A DNA stretch of 64,000 bases, from contig CAMKSE010000012.1 of NCBI GenBank assembly GCA_946415365.1, forward strand, positions 1-64,000, given 5' to 3'. The stretch's first letter is position 1, and every line of letters starts with the position of its first letter. A program made the position numbers and the translations under genes. This document shows positions 1 to 7,073 of this stretch, piece after piece. The stretch comes from an uncultured Prevotellaceae bacterium. Its GTDB lineage: Bacteria; Bacteroidota; Bacteroidia; Bacteroidales; Bacteroidaceae. Below the pieces are notes generated by a model. It saw only the letters and a list, made by a program, of their open reading frames with translations. It was not told the origin of the DNA and searched no databases.

Positions 1-2072
1 TAGCCGATGCCGTCAAGCCTCTCAACCGACTGATGCTGGACTTTGACGAGAAAGGCCATACGGAGGAGATCGTGGCCCGACTCTTGGAAAAGTCTCCCTT
101 AGTGGTGTTGCTCATTGAAGAGTCGGTTCGTAAGGGTACTCACGTCCTGGTGGAACTGCCAGAAAATTTGACAGTTGAGCAGGCTCAGGAGCTGATGGCC
201 CAAGCTACGGGATTCACACCCGATGCAGCCGTGAAGGATGTTTCAAGGTGCATCTATATGGTGCCCGAGGATCATACCAAGTATGTTAATCCAAAGTTGT
301 TCGAGGTAGCGACAAGTGATGATGATTCAACGACAACAATGACAACTAAGACAACATTTAATGGCGACAATGTGTCGCCTCAGGCAGAACTTCTGCCTGA
401 AAAAGAGTTGTCCAAGTTGTCTCAGTTGTCGTCAAAAGAAAACAAAGACTTGTCGTTCAAGGGCATTCCGTATTCGAGTATCATCTCTGAGTGGTGGCGG
501 AGGAATGGTGGTGAGCCGGCAGAAGGAGAGAGAAATGTCAAGTTGCATAAACTGGCCGTCAATCTCCGAGCCATCTGCGACAATAAGAAAGACGTGCTGA
601 TGCAGGTGATGCCCCGTTTCGGACTTTCCGATGTGGAACTGAAATCCATCGTTGACTCGGCTTGCAAGGAAGAGCCCAAGGGCATTAGCAAAATGATGAA
701 TGACATCATTTTGAGTGAAGAGTTAAAAGTGAAGAATGAAGAATTTGCTTCCGCTCACCCTGAACTTCAACTCGACGACGATGCGCAGTCCGATTCTTCA
801 CTTTTCACTCTTCACTCTTCACTTAGAAAGGCTTTGCCCATCGGACTCAAAGAATCCTTAGTTGGTGTGCCTGTGTCAATGCACATGCCTGTACTTTGTG
901 GCATCATGCCCATCTGCGCCACTTATGCCGATCAGGTAACGGTTGAGTATTGTGATGGCAACATCCACCGCCTCGGACTGATGTCAATCATTCGTGGTGA
1001 GCAGGCTTCGAACAAGTCAGTAGTCAAGAACGCTGTCGATATTTGGAAGCGTCAGCTTGACGAAGAGGATGCCCTTGCCCGTAAGCGTGAGGAGGAATGG
1101 AAGGAGCGCAAGAAAGGTCGCAAGGCCAATGAAAAGGCTCCCGAAGACCCACACGTCTTGATTCGAGTGGTGCCCGTAACGGTCTCTTGCTCAACGCTTT
1201 TGAAGCGATTCAAGAATGCTCAGGGACATACCTTGTACAGCTTTGGAGAGGAACTTGATACCCTCCGAAAAACGAACGGTGCTGGCAGTTGGAGCTCGAA
1301 ATACGACATCTATCGTTTGAGCTTCGACTACGGTGAGTGGGGTCAGGATTACAACTCTGATCAGGCTGAGTCGGGTGTGGTCAATGTGACCTACAACTGG
1401 ACGATGCTGGGCACCAACGGAGCCATGCGGAAGTGCTTCAAGTCGGACAACATTGAGAACGGTCTTTCGAGTCGTGTGCTCGTGGCTGAGATGCCTGACT
1501 CCAGCTTTCAGAAGATGCCAAAGTTCGGACGTCGTTCGGCTGAGGATGAAGCCCGTATTCAGCAGGCAGTCACTCGTCTGCGCAGCTTTACGGGTCTCGT
1601 GGATGTGCCTCGTTTGAGGAAGGCCATCGAGCAGTGGTGCGAGGAAAAACGCGTGGAGGCTGCCAAGGATATCGACCACGTTAAGGACACTTATCGTAAG
1701 CGCGCTGCCGTCATCGGTTTCCGTTGTGGGGTGATTTTTCACATGCTTTCTGGGTGTGCTCGTGAGAGCAAAGCGTGCATCGACTTTGCGCTGATGATGG
1801 CCGACTACTGTCTCTCTCAGCAGATTCGTGCCTTCGGTGAGGCTTTGCAGAATCAGTATGTCGATGCTCAGGACGAGTGCCTGCGATACGGCGTCAATCA
1901 CTCCATCTTCGACCAGCTGCCGCCTACGTTCACCATCGACGATCTGCGCCCTCTGAAACGAGGTTTCTGCTCAGAGGCAGCCCTCAGGAAAATCACTTCC
2001 CGATGGGGTCGTGACGGCTGGATTGAGAAGGTGGACAAGACCCACTGGAGTAAATTGAAAATTGAAAATTGA
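1..2072 (+). CDS. VirE-N / DUF3987-like accessory protein (5' end outside window)
   Basis: The reading frame is already open at base 3, so the true start lies upstream; the first in-window ATG is at 33. The N-terminal stretch (LLEKSPLVVLLIEESVRKGT...) resembles the BT4734/VirE-N-type domain that precedes DUF3987 in Bacteroidetes mobile-element proteins. The middle carries GEQASNKSVV near residues 322-331, a Walker-A-like loop with N in place of the second G. The C-terminal part (NIENGLSSRVLVAEMPD and after) looks like the DUF3987 core. In other elements such proteins are thought to act in DNA replication or mobilisation; no function is shown here. Two Ser/Thr/Lys-rich linkers (about residues 100-135 and 227-266) are encoded by short-period inverted repeats (see 332-433 and 713-828). 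The last codons lie inside a heptanucleotide array. Confidence 0.6.
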   Translation, partial: ADAVKPLNRLMLDFDEKGHTEEIVARLLEKSPLVVLLIEESVRKGTHVLVELPENLTVEQAQELMAQATGFTPDAAVKDVSRCIYMVPEDHTKYVNPKLFEVATSDDDSTTTMTTKTTFNGDNVSPQAELLPEKELSKLSQLSSKENKDLSFKGIPYSSIISEWWRRNGGEPAEGERNVKLHKLAVNLRAICDNKKDVLMQVMPRFGLSDVELKSIVDSACKEEPKGISKMMNDIILSEELKVKNEEFASAHPELQLDDDAQSDSSLFTLHSSLRKALPIGLKESLVGVPVSMHMPVLCGIMPICATYADQVTVEYCDGNIHRLGLMSIIRGEQASNKSVVKNAVDIWKRQLDEEDALARKREEEWKERKKGRKANEKAPEDPHVLIRVVPVTVSCSTLLKRFKNAQGHTLYSFGEELDTLRKTNGAGSWSSKYDIYRLSFDYGEWGQDYNSDQAESGVVNVTYNWTMLGTNGAMRKCFKSDNIENGLSSRVLVAEMPDSSFQKMPKFGRRSAEDEARIQQAVTRLRSFTGLVDVPRLRKAIEQWCEEKRVEAAKDIDHVKDTYRKRAAVIGFRCGVIFHMLSGCARESKACIDFALMMADYCLSQQIRAFGEALQNQYVDAQDECLRYGVNHSIFDQLPPTFTIDDLRPLKRGFCSEAALRKITSRWGRDGWIEKVDKTHWSKLKIEN
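332..433. repeat. Compound inverted element with 9-nt iterated arms
   Basis: The left arm (332-358) is three 9-nt units beginning GACAAC. The right arm (407-433) is three 9-nt units beginning GTTGTC, the reverse complement. Between them are two perfect hairpins back to back: GGCGACA/TGTCGCC (363-379, loop ATG) and TCAGGCAGA/TCTGCCTGA (380-400, loop ACT). The element is in frame inside the VirE-N/DUF3987-like gene and encodes a Thr/Ser/Lys-rich linker. Confidence 0.75.
713..828. repeat. Inverted pair of heptanucleotide arrays
   Basis: 713-747 holds five degenerate 7-nt units of the type RAGTGAA. 794-828 holds five units of the type CTCTTCA, which is the reverse-complement pattern. The arms are separated by 46 bp and could pair over about 31 bp with few mismatches. 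The element lies within a coding linker (residues about 227-266) of the first gene. Confidence 0.75.
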
Positions 2073-2154
2073 AGATTGAAAATTAGACAACGTGACTTCG
2101 TGACTTTGTGACATTAAGGACATTGAACATTGAACATTGAAAATTGAAAATTAT
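2052..2154 (+). repeat. Heptanucleotide arrays filling the intergenic gap
   Basis: 2052-2086 is five copies of a unit close to AAATTGA; the stop codon of the upstream gene (2070-2072) lies inside the third copy. About 2091-2114 has an 8-nt variant (CGTGACTT type). 2111-2154 is a second 7-nt array (ACATTGA then AAATTGA) whose last unit overlaps the ATG at 2153. Essentially the whole gap between the two genes is short-period repeat. Confidence 0.85.
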
Positions 2155-2644
2155 GGAATTAGTATTAGTACGCATAGCAAAACGCAAGACCTATACAATA
2201 GGCAAGCTCTACATCAAAGAGCAAGTTATGGACGAGTTTCTGGCAGGTGAGAAACTAACTTACTTCTGCGATACCCTCGAACCAACGGCCCTCGAACTAA
2301 AGACAACGGTCTCGAAGGAAGCCGTGCTTCGTTCACCAACGAAGGCACAGAAATTGAAGCCCTTCGCCATTCCAGAAGGCCGTTACGCCGTAGTGATTAC
2401 GTGGAGTCCGAAGTTCAAGATGTGGTTACCATTGTTGCTCGGTGGTCCCGACTTCAACCACCTCTTCAAGGGCATCCGCATCCACATGGGCAACACCGCC
2501 GCCGATACCGCAGGTTGCATCCTCGTGGGCCGTAACCAGATCGTAGGCCGTCTGCTCGAATCCCGCAAGTGGCTCTACGAACTCAAACAACTCATCGTAG
2601 CCGCCAAAGCCCGCAACGAACCCGTCTGGCTCACCATCCGTTAA
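2153..2644 (+). CDS. DUF5675 family protein
   Basis: A 163-residue protein beginning MELVLVRIAKRKTYTIG. I chose the ATG at 2153 over the in-frame TTG at 2144 because that TTG lies within the heptad array. The pattern FCDTLEP..., IPEGRY... and a C-terminal RIHMGNTAADTAGCILVG is what I recognise as DUF5675, a family found in phages and mobile elements. The pairing of His (about 111) with Gly-Cys (about 122) resembles the His...GC catalytic motif of YkuD-type L,D-transpeptidases; that similarity is my inference and would imply a peptidoglycan role. There is no signal peptide. It follows the DUF3987-like gene on the same strand and ends at a strong terminator. Confidence 0.7.
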   Translation: MELVLVRIAKRKTYTIGKLYIKEQVMDEFLAGEKLTYFCDTLEPTALELKTTVSKEAVLRSPTKAQKLKPFAIPEGRYAVVITWSPKFKMWLPLLLGGPDFNHLFKGIRIHMGNTAADTAGCILVGRNQIVGRLLESRKWLYELKQLIVAAKARNEPVWLTIR

Positions 2645-2662
2645 CCCTCTATTACACAACAA

Positions 2663-2699
2663 GAGCCGTCACTCCAATCGGAATGACGGCTCATTTTTA
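2663..2699 (+). terminator. Rho-independent terminator after the DUF5675 gene
   Basis: The stem GAGCCGTCA/TGACGGCTC (2663-2671, 2684-2692) is followed by ATTTTTAG. Confidence 0.85.
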
Positions 2700-2724
2700 G
2701 AGGGTGCCCTTGCGGGCTACTCAC

Positions 2725-2753
2725 AAAAAAAGACATTGCCTTTCGGCGATGTC
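2725..2753 (-). terminator. Terminator downstream of tRNA-His
   Basis: Read on the minus strand, the stem AGACATCGCC, loop GAAA, and GGCAATGTCT are followed by a run of seven T. It lies just past the 3' end of the tRNA. Confidence 0.85.
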
Positions 2754-2759
2754 TCCTTT

Positions 2760-2837
2760 TGGGGTGCCCGGACGGACTCGAACCGTCGACATTCAGAACC
2801 ACAATCTGACGCTCTAACCAACTGAACTACGGGCACC
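2760..2837 (-). tRNA. tRNA-His (anticodon GTG)
   Basis: The minus strand folds as a full cloverleaf: GTGCCCG acceptor, D arm AGTTCAGTTGGTTAGAG, anticodon loop TTGTGGT (anticodon GTG), T arm GGTTCGAGTCC. A G at position -1 (base 2837) faces C73, the identity feature of tRNA-His, and CCA is encoded (2762-2760). It has its own promoter and terminator. Its 3' end faces the mobile-element-type genes at 1-2644, so it could be an integration site, but no integrase is in view. Confidence 0.95.
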
Positions 2838-2855
2838 ATGTCGGTTTTGCGGGTG

Positions 2856-2887
2856 CAAAGGTACGGCAAAAATCTGAGACTGCCAAA
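2856..2887 (-). promoter_or_regulatory. Promoter of tRNA-His
   Basis: On the minus strand, TTTG (2887-2884) is followed after 20 nt by TACCTTTG (2863-2856), a full match to the Bacteroidetes -33/-7 consensus. Confidence 0.8.
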
Positions 2888-2920
2888 CTTTTGCACGTTT
2901 TTTTTCGAAAATTCATAAAA

Positions 2921-2951
2921 TCACCCCCGCCTTTCTACGAAAAACGGGGGC
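2921..2951 (-). terminator. Possible terminator after secG
   Basis: The inverted repeat CCCCCG/CGGGGG (2924-2929, 2945-2950) lies just past the secG stop. The downstream T tract (GATTTTATG) is weak. Confidence 0.45.
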
Positions 2952-3003
2952 TTTAATAAAAATCATTAATTAAAACCTGTATTTACCCTTACATGAAGAG
3001 CAA

Positions 3004-3393
3004 TTAGTTTGCTGGCTGAGCAGGTGCGGCAGGAGCGGCAGGAGCCTCAGCTGCGGGAGCTGCAGGTGCTGCAGGAGCATCCTGCTGCTGGCTTGCGCCA
3101 AATCCAGGCAGATTGTTAGGATTGGTAGCAGGCACCTCATAGTTCTCCATGACGGATCCAGTGCTGGATGCACCTGGTGCCACATATGCGCAAAGGACGC
3201 TGAGGATCACCATGCAAGCGGCGAGGCCCCAAGTGGTCTTCTCGATAAAGTCAGTGGTCTTACGCACACCACCAATCTGATTGTAACCGGAGAACTGGCT
3301 AGCAAGGCCGCCACCCTTAGACTCCTGAATGAGCACAATGCCGATCATGAGCAGTGCTGCAATGACGATTAAAACTACAAATAATGTGTACAT
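3004..3393 (-). CDS. secG: Preprotein translocase subunit SecG
   Basis: A 129-residue small membrane protein of the SecYEG channel. The first helix (YTLFVVLIVIAALLMIGIVLIQ) and second helix (WGLAACMVILSVLCAYVA) flank the family-typical loop SKGGGLASQFSG. The C-terminal about 45 residues are an Ala/Pro-rich tail (PAAPAAPAAE repeats), common in Bacteroidetes SecG. It is last in the minus-strand run beginning at rlmN and lies 10 bp after the TPR-like gene. In-frame GCAGGAGC-type repetition produces the tail. Confidence 0.93.
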   Translation of the reverse strand: MYTLFVVLIVIAALLMIGIVLIQESKGGGLASQFSGYNQIGGVRKTTDFIEKTTWGLAACMVILSVLCAYVAPGASSTGSVMENYEVPATNPNNLPGFGASQQQDAPAAPAAPAAEAPAAPAAPAQPAN

Positions 3394-3403
3394 CTTTTTT
3401 ACT

Positions 3404-4141
3404 CTATTTTTGATTACTATTTATTATCAACTTCTCGAGGAATCGGATTTGATCTGCAAAGTAAGCATTTTTTTTCGGAATTTGCAAACTTAATCGCTGA
3501 ATAATTTCCAATGCCTTCGAATATCTGCCCTGTTTTATGTAAATTCGCGCTAAAGTTTCAGTAAAGCACTCCTCTCCAACCTCTTCTTCAGGCTCTTTCT
3601 CATGAATTTCCGGTTCATCAGACGGAAGAGGCACATCGCTGAGCGTAAAGCGTCCTTTGTCAGAATTTATGAATGTATCTATGAGCGATTGTCCGCGCAT
3701 TTCAGGCACAGGTTGCTCCTCTGGAGCGTCAGCACCCTCAGTCTCCATGAGGTAGGCTACATAGTCAACTGCTGCATCTGCCGGCGTAGGCTTGCGCTTG
3801 CCTGGCTTCGGCTCTTCCTGAGGAATGGTGTCGAGGAAAGAGTCGATGAGTGAGATCGTGCGCGAGGAGGTTTCTTTGTTCTCCTTCTTTTCCGGCTTGG
3901 CCTTGCGCAACTGATAATGTGCGGCCTCAACCATATTGAACAGCACGCGGCGGTCAGTAATGTAGATGGCGGCACGGCGCAATTCTTCATCGAACGTAGG
4001 ATCGTGGAGCAGATAGAGATTCTGGAGCATCAGCAGGCGTACCGTCTGATGATAAGGATACAGGGCCACCTGAGAACGCAACTCGTAAAGTGTGTCGCGA
4101 TCCATTCGCTCTGGGTGGTGTATCAATTCTAATATCTCCAT
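3404..4141 (-). CDS. Tetratricopeptide-type protein, function unknown
   Basis: 245 residues, no signal peptide. The N-terminal about 80 residues are helical (LIHHPERMDRDTLYELRSQVALYPYHQTVRLLMLQNLYLLHD). An acidic Pro/Glu-rich linker follows (about 100-190). A C-terminal helical pair, ETLARIYIKQGRYSKALEIIQRLSLQIPKKN, has the spacing of a TPR motif. It is conserved between lptE and secG in Bacteroidetes, which suggests an envelope-assembly role, but I know of no experimental function. It starts 19 bp after lptE. Confidence 0.7.
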   Translation of the reverse strand: MEILELIHHPERMDRDTLYELRSQVALYPYHQTVRLLMLQNLYLLHDPTFDEELRRAAIYITDRRVLFNMVEAAHYQLRKAKPEKKENKETSSRTISLIDSFLDTIPQEEPKPGKRKPTPADAAVDYVAYLMETEGADAPEEQPVPEMRGQSLIDTFINSDKGRFTLSDVPLPSDEPEIHEKEPEEEVGEECFTETLARIYIKQGRYSKALEIIQRLSLQIPKKNAYFADQIRFLEKLIINSNQK

Positions 4142-4160
4142 CTTCTACATATTTTAAACA

Positions 4161-4679
4161 TCACCAGTTGGCCACTGCGGCATTGAATATCTGCTCACAA
4201 ATATTCTTGATCATCTCCTCTACAAGGCCGTCCTGCACGGAGTTGAGCGACTGCGTGGAGTCGTAACTGCTGGTGGCGGTAAACTGCTGCTCAAAATCTT
4301 CGCCATGATTGGCATTGTTGGTGAACCGAACGTTGACGGTCATCGACAGTTCCACCATCGAAGAATGGCCCTCACTGGAAACACCCTTGTTTCGCTGGTC
4401 ATAGCGCGTTATCTCACCTTCCAGTTTCAGGTCACCATTGCGCTTCACGATCTGAAGACGTGTGTGGTCAATAAACTGGTTTCGCAGTTCGTTGTTGAAC
4501 ATTGGTCCCATCGGTGCCCATGCGTAAGAGGCACGAACGGGGAAGTCGCCTATCTGTATTGTCTTCGTCTTCGCGTAATCGATACTTGCGCCGTTGAACT
4601 TGTAACTGACTGAGCAAGCACTGCCGATGGCGACGGCTATCGCCATCAAAGCCACCTTTATATATTTACTCCAGTCCAT
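4161..4679 (-). CDS. lptE: LptE-like LPS-assembly lipoprotein
   Basis: 172 residues. The N-terminal signal ends in the lipobox IGSACS (Cys about 22), predicting an outer-membrane lipoprotein. The body (SYKFNGASIDYAKTKTIQIG, then MFNNELRNQFIDHTRLQIVKRNGDLKLEGEIT) matches the Bacteroidetes LptE family, the partner that plugs LptD for LPS insertion. Its start overlaps the 3' end of the sigma-54 activator gene by 14 bp, so the two are probably translationally coupled. Confidence 0.85.
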   Translation of the reverse strand: MDWSKYIKVALMAIAVAIGSACSVSYKFNGASIDYAKTKTIQIGDFPVRASYAWAPMGPMFNNELRNQFIDHTRLQIVKRNGDLKLEGEITRYDQRNKGVSSEGHSSMVELSMTVNVRFTNNANHGEDFEQQFTATSSYDSTQSLNSVQDGLVEEMIKNICEQIFNAAVANW

Positions 4680-5886
4680 ACTGCTTCAGTCGTCTGTAAA
4701 GTGTGCGGTCGCTGATGCCCAGTTCCTGAGCAGCCATCCGACGGTTACCGTGGTTGCGCTCGAGGGCTTTTTCCAGCATCTGCCGGCCGATGGTGCTGAG
4801 GTTGAGATTCTCAGGTTCGCGCTCAGGCTCCACATATTCCTCAGCCATCGCGTCCTCCATGGCAGGAGTGATGGGCTGAATAGGCGTGATGGGTGCGAGT
4901 TGCGTCGTTGGTACCGATGGTGTCTGAGGCGCAGAAATACTGCCCTGGGCATCGTCGAGACGTTTCTTCAACTGGCTCATCTCATGACGCATCTCATTAA
5001 CGTTGCCACGCAGTTCGAAAAGTATCTTATAGAGTATCTCGCGCTCATTCTCAAACGAGTGGTCGCCACTGTCCTTGTGGATGGTTGCCAGCTGGGTGGT
5101 CTCCTGATCCTGTGGGATGAAGTTACGCAGCATGTCGGCTGTAATGGTACGCTCAGGGCTAAGCACAGAAATCTGACGGGTGATGTTCTTCAGCTGACGG
5201 ATATTGCCTGGCCACTTGTAGCGCATAAGCACATGTTTAGCCTCGTCGGTAAGCACCACCTTGTCCATCCGATACTCCTCGGCCATCTGCATAGCAAAGA
5301 GACGGAAGAGCAGCACTATGTCTTCGCCACGTTCCCGCAAGGGAGGTATCTGCATGGGCACCTCGTTGAGACGATAGTAGAGGTCCTCACGGAAACGACC
5401 TTCACTGATGGCGCGCTGGATATTCACATTCGTGGCAGCCACAATGCGTACATTGGTCTTCTTGACCTCAGTAGCACCCACAGGGATATATTCTCCGTTC
5501 TCGAGAACACGGAGCAAACGGGCCTGGGTGGCCAGTGGCAACTCACCCACCTCGTCAAGGAAGAGTGTGCCTTTGTCTGCTGCTCCGAAATATCCTGGAG
5601 AGTCGTTGATGGCTCCTGTGTATGAACCTTTCACGTGTCCGAAGAGTTCTGAGTCGATGGTGCCCTCTGGGATGGAACCGCAGTTGATGGCAAAGTACTT
5701 CTCTCGGCGGCGTGGGGAGTTGTCGTGGATGACGCGAGGGATAATCTCCTTTCCCACACCACTTTCACCGACGATGAGTACACTAAGGTTCGTCGGCGCC
5801 ACCTGAAGAGCGACGTCGAGCACGTGGTTCAGAGCTTCGCAATTCCCCACGATGTTGTACCTCTGTTTTATTGTCTGCAGATCCAT
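4666..5886 (-). CDS. Sigma-54-dependent transcriptional activator without a receiver domain
   Basis: 406 residues. I placed the start at the ATG at 5886 because an upstream in-frame TTG (5907) lies in the promoter -7 region. It begins almost directly with the AAA+ domain: Walker A GESGVGKE (about 42-49), sigma-54-contacting loop GSYTGA (a variant of GAFTGA), Walker B LFLDEVGELP and arginine-rich sensor II. A linker with a PTTQLAPITPIQPI stretch leads to a C-terminal Fis-type HTH (NRRMAAQELGISDRTLYRRLKQYG). With no sensory domain, its activity is probably set by abundance or a partner protein. It lies between pdxA and lptE in a conserved Bacteroidetes order. A sigma-54-like promoter in this window precedes hsp20 (47297-47314) and is a candidate target. 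Confidence 0.9.
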   Translation of the reverse strand: MDLQTIKQRYNIVGNCEALNHVLDVALQVAPTNLSVLIVGESGVGKEIIPRVIHDNSPRRREKYFAINCGSIPEGTIDSELFGHVKGSYTGAINDSPGYFGAADKGTLFLDEVGELPLATQARLLRVLENGEYIPVGATEVKKTNVRIVAATNVNIQRAISEGRFREDLYYRLNEVPMQIPPLRERGEDIVLLFRLFAMQMAEEYRMDKVVLTDEAKHVLMRYKWPGNIRQLKNITRQISVLSPERTITADMLRNFIPQDQETTQLATIHKDSGDHSFENEREILYKILFELRGNVNEMRHEMSQLKKRLDDAQGSISAPQTPSVPTTQLAPITPIQPITPAMEDAMAEEYVEPEREPENLNLSTIGRQMLEKALERNHGNRRMAAQELGISDRTLYRRLKQYGLE

Positions 5887-5904
5887 TACCACGATTTTGG
5901 CTGA

Positions 5905-5912
5905 CAAAATTA
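5905..5912 (-). promoter_or_regulatory. Internal -7 element before the sigma-54 activator
   Basis: The minus strand reads TAATTTTG 19 bp before the ATG at 5886, with a weaker TTG further upstream. It would allow transcription of activator-lptE-secG independent of pdxA. Confidence 0.5.
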
Positions 5913-5962
5913 CACATTATTTCTGAAACAACTGCAATTTTGGCAGAAATTAACGCAAAAAA

Positions 5963-7030
5963 TTATGCTTCCTCCATCTCGTCTCCCTCTTCAGTTGCGG
6001 ATTTCTTCTGTATGGGGCGCACAGCGAAGCGGGCTTTCTCGCCGTCCTCACGCTTCTCGTGATAGAGTTTCGGCAGCGGATTAGCCATTGGAGCATCGTA
6101 GTCCATACGATGACGGAACATGTCGATGGCCGTGTAGATGGCGTGACGTAACGACTGCTCATCGGCCACACCCTTACCGGCAATGTCGAAGGCTGGGCCG
6201 TGATCGGGCGTGGTGCAGATAGCATTGATGCCAGCCTTCAGTTTCACGCCATATTCGTTTGCGAGTGTCTTGAAGGGCACAATTCCCTGATCATCGAACA
6301 TAGCCATAACACCATCAAAGTTGTAATACATCTGCTGTCCGAAGAAGTCATCAGCGATAAAGGGGCCGAATGCCTGCACGCCCTGTTTCTCGAGTTCCGC
6401 TACGGCTGGGGCGATCACCTTCTCCTCTTCTGTTCCCAGCTGGGGATTCAGTGCGAGCACTGCCAGACGAGGATTGGAAATACGGAAGTCGCGCTTCAAA
6501 CTGGCATGGAAGATACGGCCTTTGTCGACAATTTTCTCTACGGTGATAGCTTGAGGCACATCCTTGATAGGCAGATGAGTGGTGACGAGACCCACGCGCA
6601 TCTGGTCACAGACCATCATCGTCAGCGACTTATCTTCCTTGGCGGGATTAGCACCAGAACGCATAGGAGCCTGCACCAACACGTCGTAGAGACCTTTCTG
6701 CAGGTCTTCCTTCGCACGGGCAACGGCCTTCCTGGCTGCAGCATCCGATTCTTCTGAAGGCACACCAAATTCCACCTTCACCTCTTCATCAAATGTAGTG
6801 AGCAGGTTTAGGCGTCCGTCATGTGCGTCCTCAGCCTTGTCGATAATAGAAAACTGTGTCTCCATGCTCAGGGCCTTACGATGGTAGGCAGCCACCTTCG
6901 GCGATCCGTAGATGATGGGCGTACACAACTCGAACATCGCAGGATTATCAAACGCCTTCAATATCACTTCATAACCAATACCGTTAGTATCTCCGTGCGT
7001 GATTGCCACGCGTATCTTTTTATCTTCCAT
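5963..7030 (-). CDS. pdxA: 4-hydroxythreonine-4-phosphate dehydrogenase PdxA
   Basis: 355 residues. It catalyses NAD-dependent oxidation of 4-phosphohydroxy-L-threonine in DXP-dependent vitamin B6 synthesis. The N-terminus RVAITHGDTNGIGYEVILKAF is the family signature, and the metal-binding His regions (TTHLPIKDVP, TTPDHGPAFDIAGKG) are present. The C-terminal about 30 residues (KREDGEKARFAVRPIQ...EEGDEMEEA) form an acidic extension beyond the usual enzyme. It is second in the rlmN-to-secG run, 43 bp after rlmN. Confidence 0.93.
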   Translation of the reverse strand: MEDKKIRVAITHGDTNGIGYEVILKAFDNPAMFELCTPIIYGSPKVAAYHRKALSMETQFSIIDKAEDAHDGRLNLLTTFDEEVKVEFGVPSEESDAAARKAVARAKEDLQKGLYDVLVQAPMRSGANPAKEDKSLTMMVCDQMRVGLVTTHLPIKDVPQAITVEKIVDKGRIFHASLKRDFRISNPRLAVLALNPQLGTEEEKVIAPAVAELEKQGVQAFGPFIADDFFGQQMYYNFDGVMAMFDDQGIVPFKTLANEYGVKLKAGINAICTTPDHGPAFDIAGKGVADEQSLRHAIYTAIDMFRHRMDYDAPMANPLPKLYHEKREDGEKARFAVRPIQKKSATEEGDEMEEA

Positions 7031-7073
7031 ATATTTTTATATAATTACGATTTACGATCTTAGGAATATCCAT

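Noticed and set aside
2703..2710. Attachment-site copy of the tRNA-His 3' end
   Set aside because: Only GGGTGCCC matches, too short to call; kept only as a remark.
4627..5625. A 332-codon open frame opposite the sigma-54 activator
   Set aside because: Antisense to Walker A/B and GSYTGA-coding sequence; long only because of codon bias.
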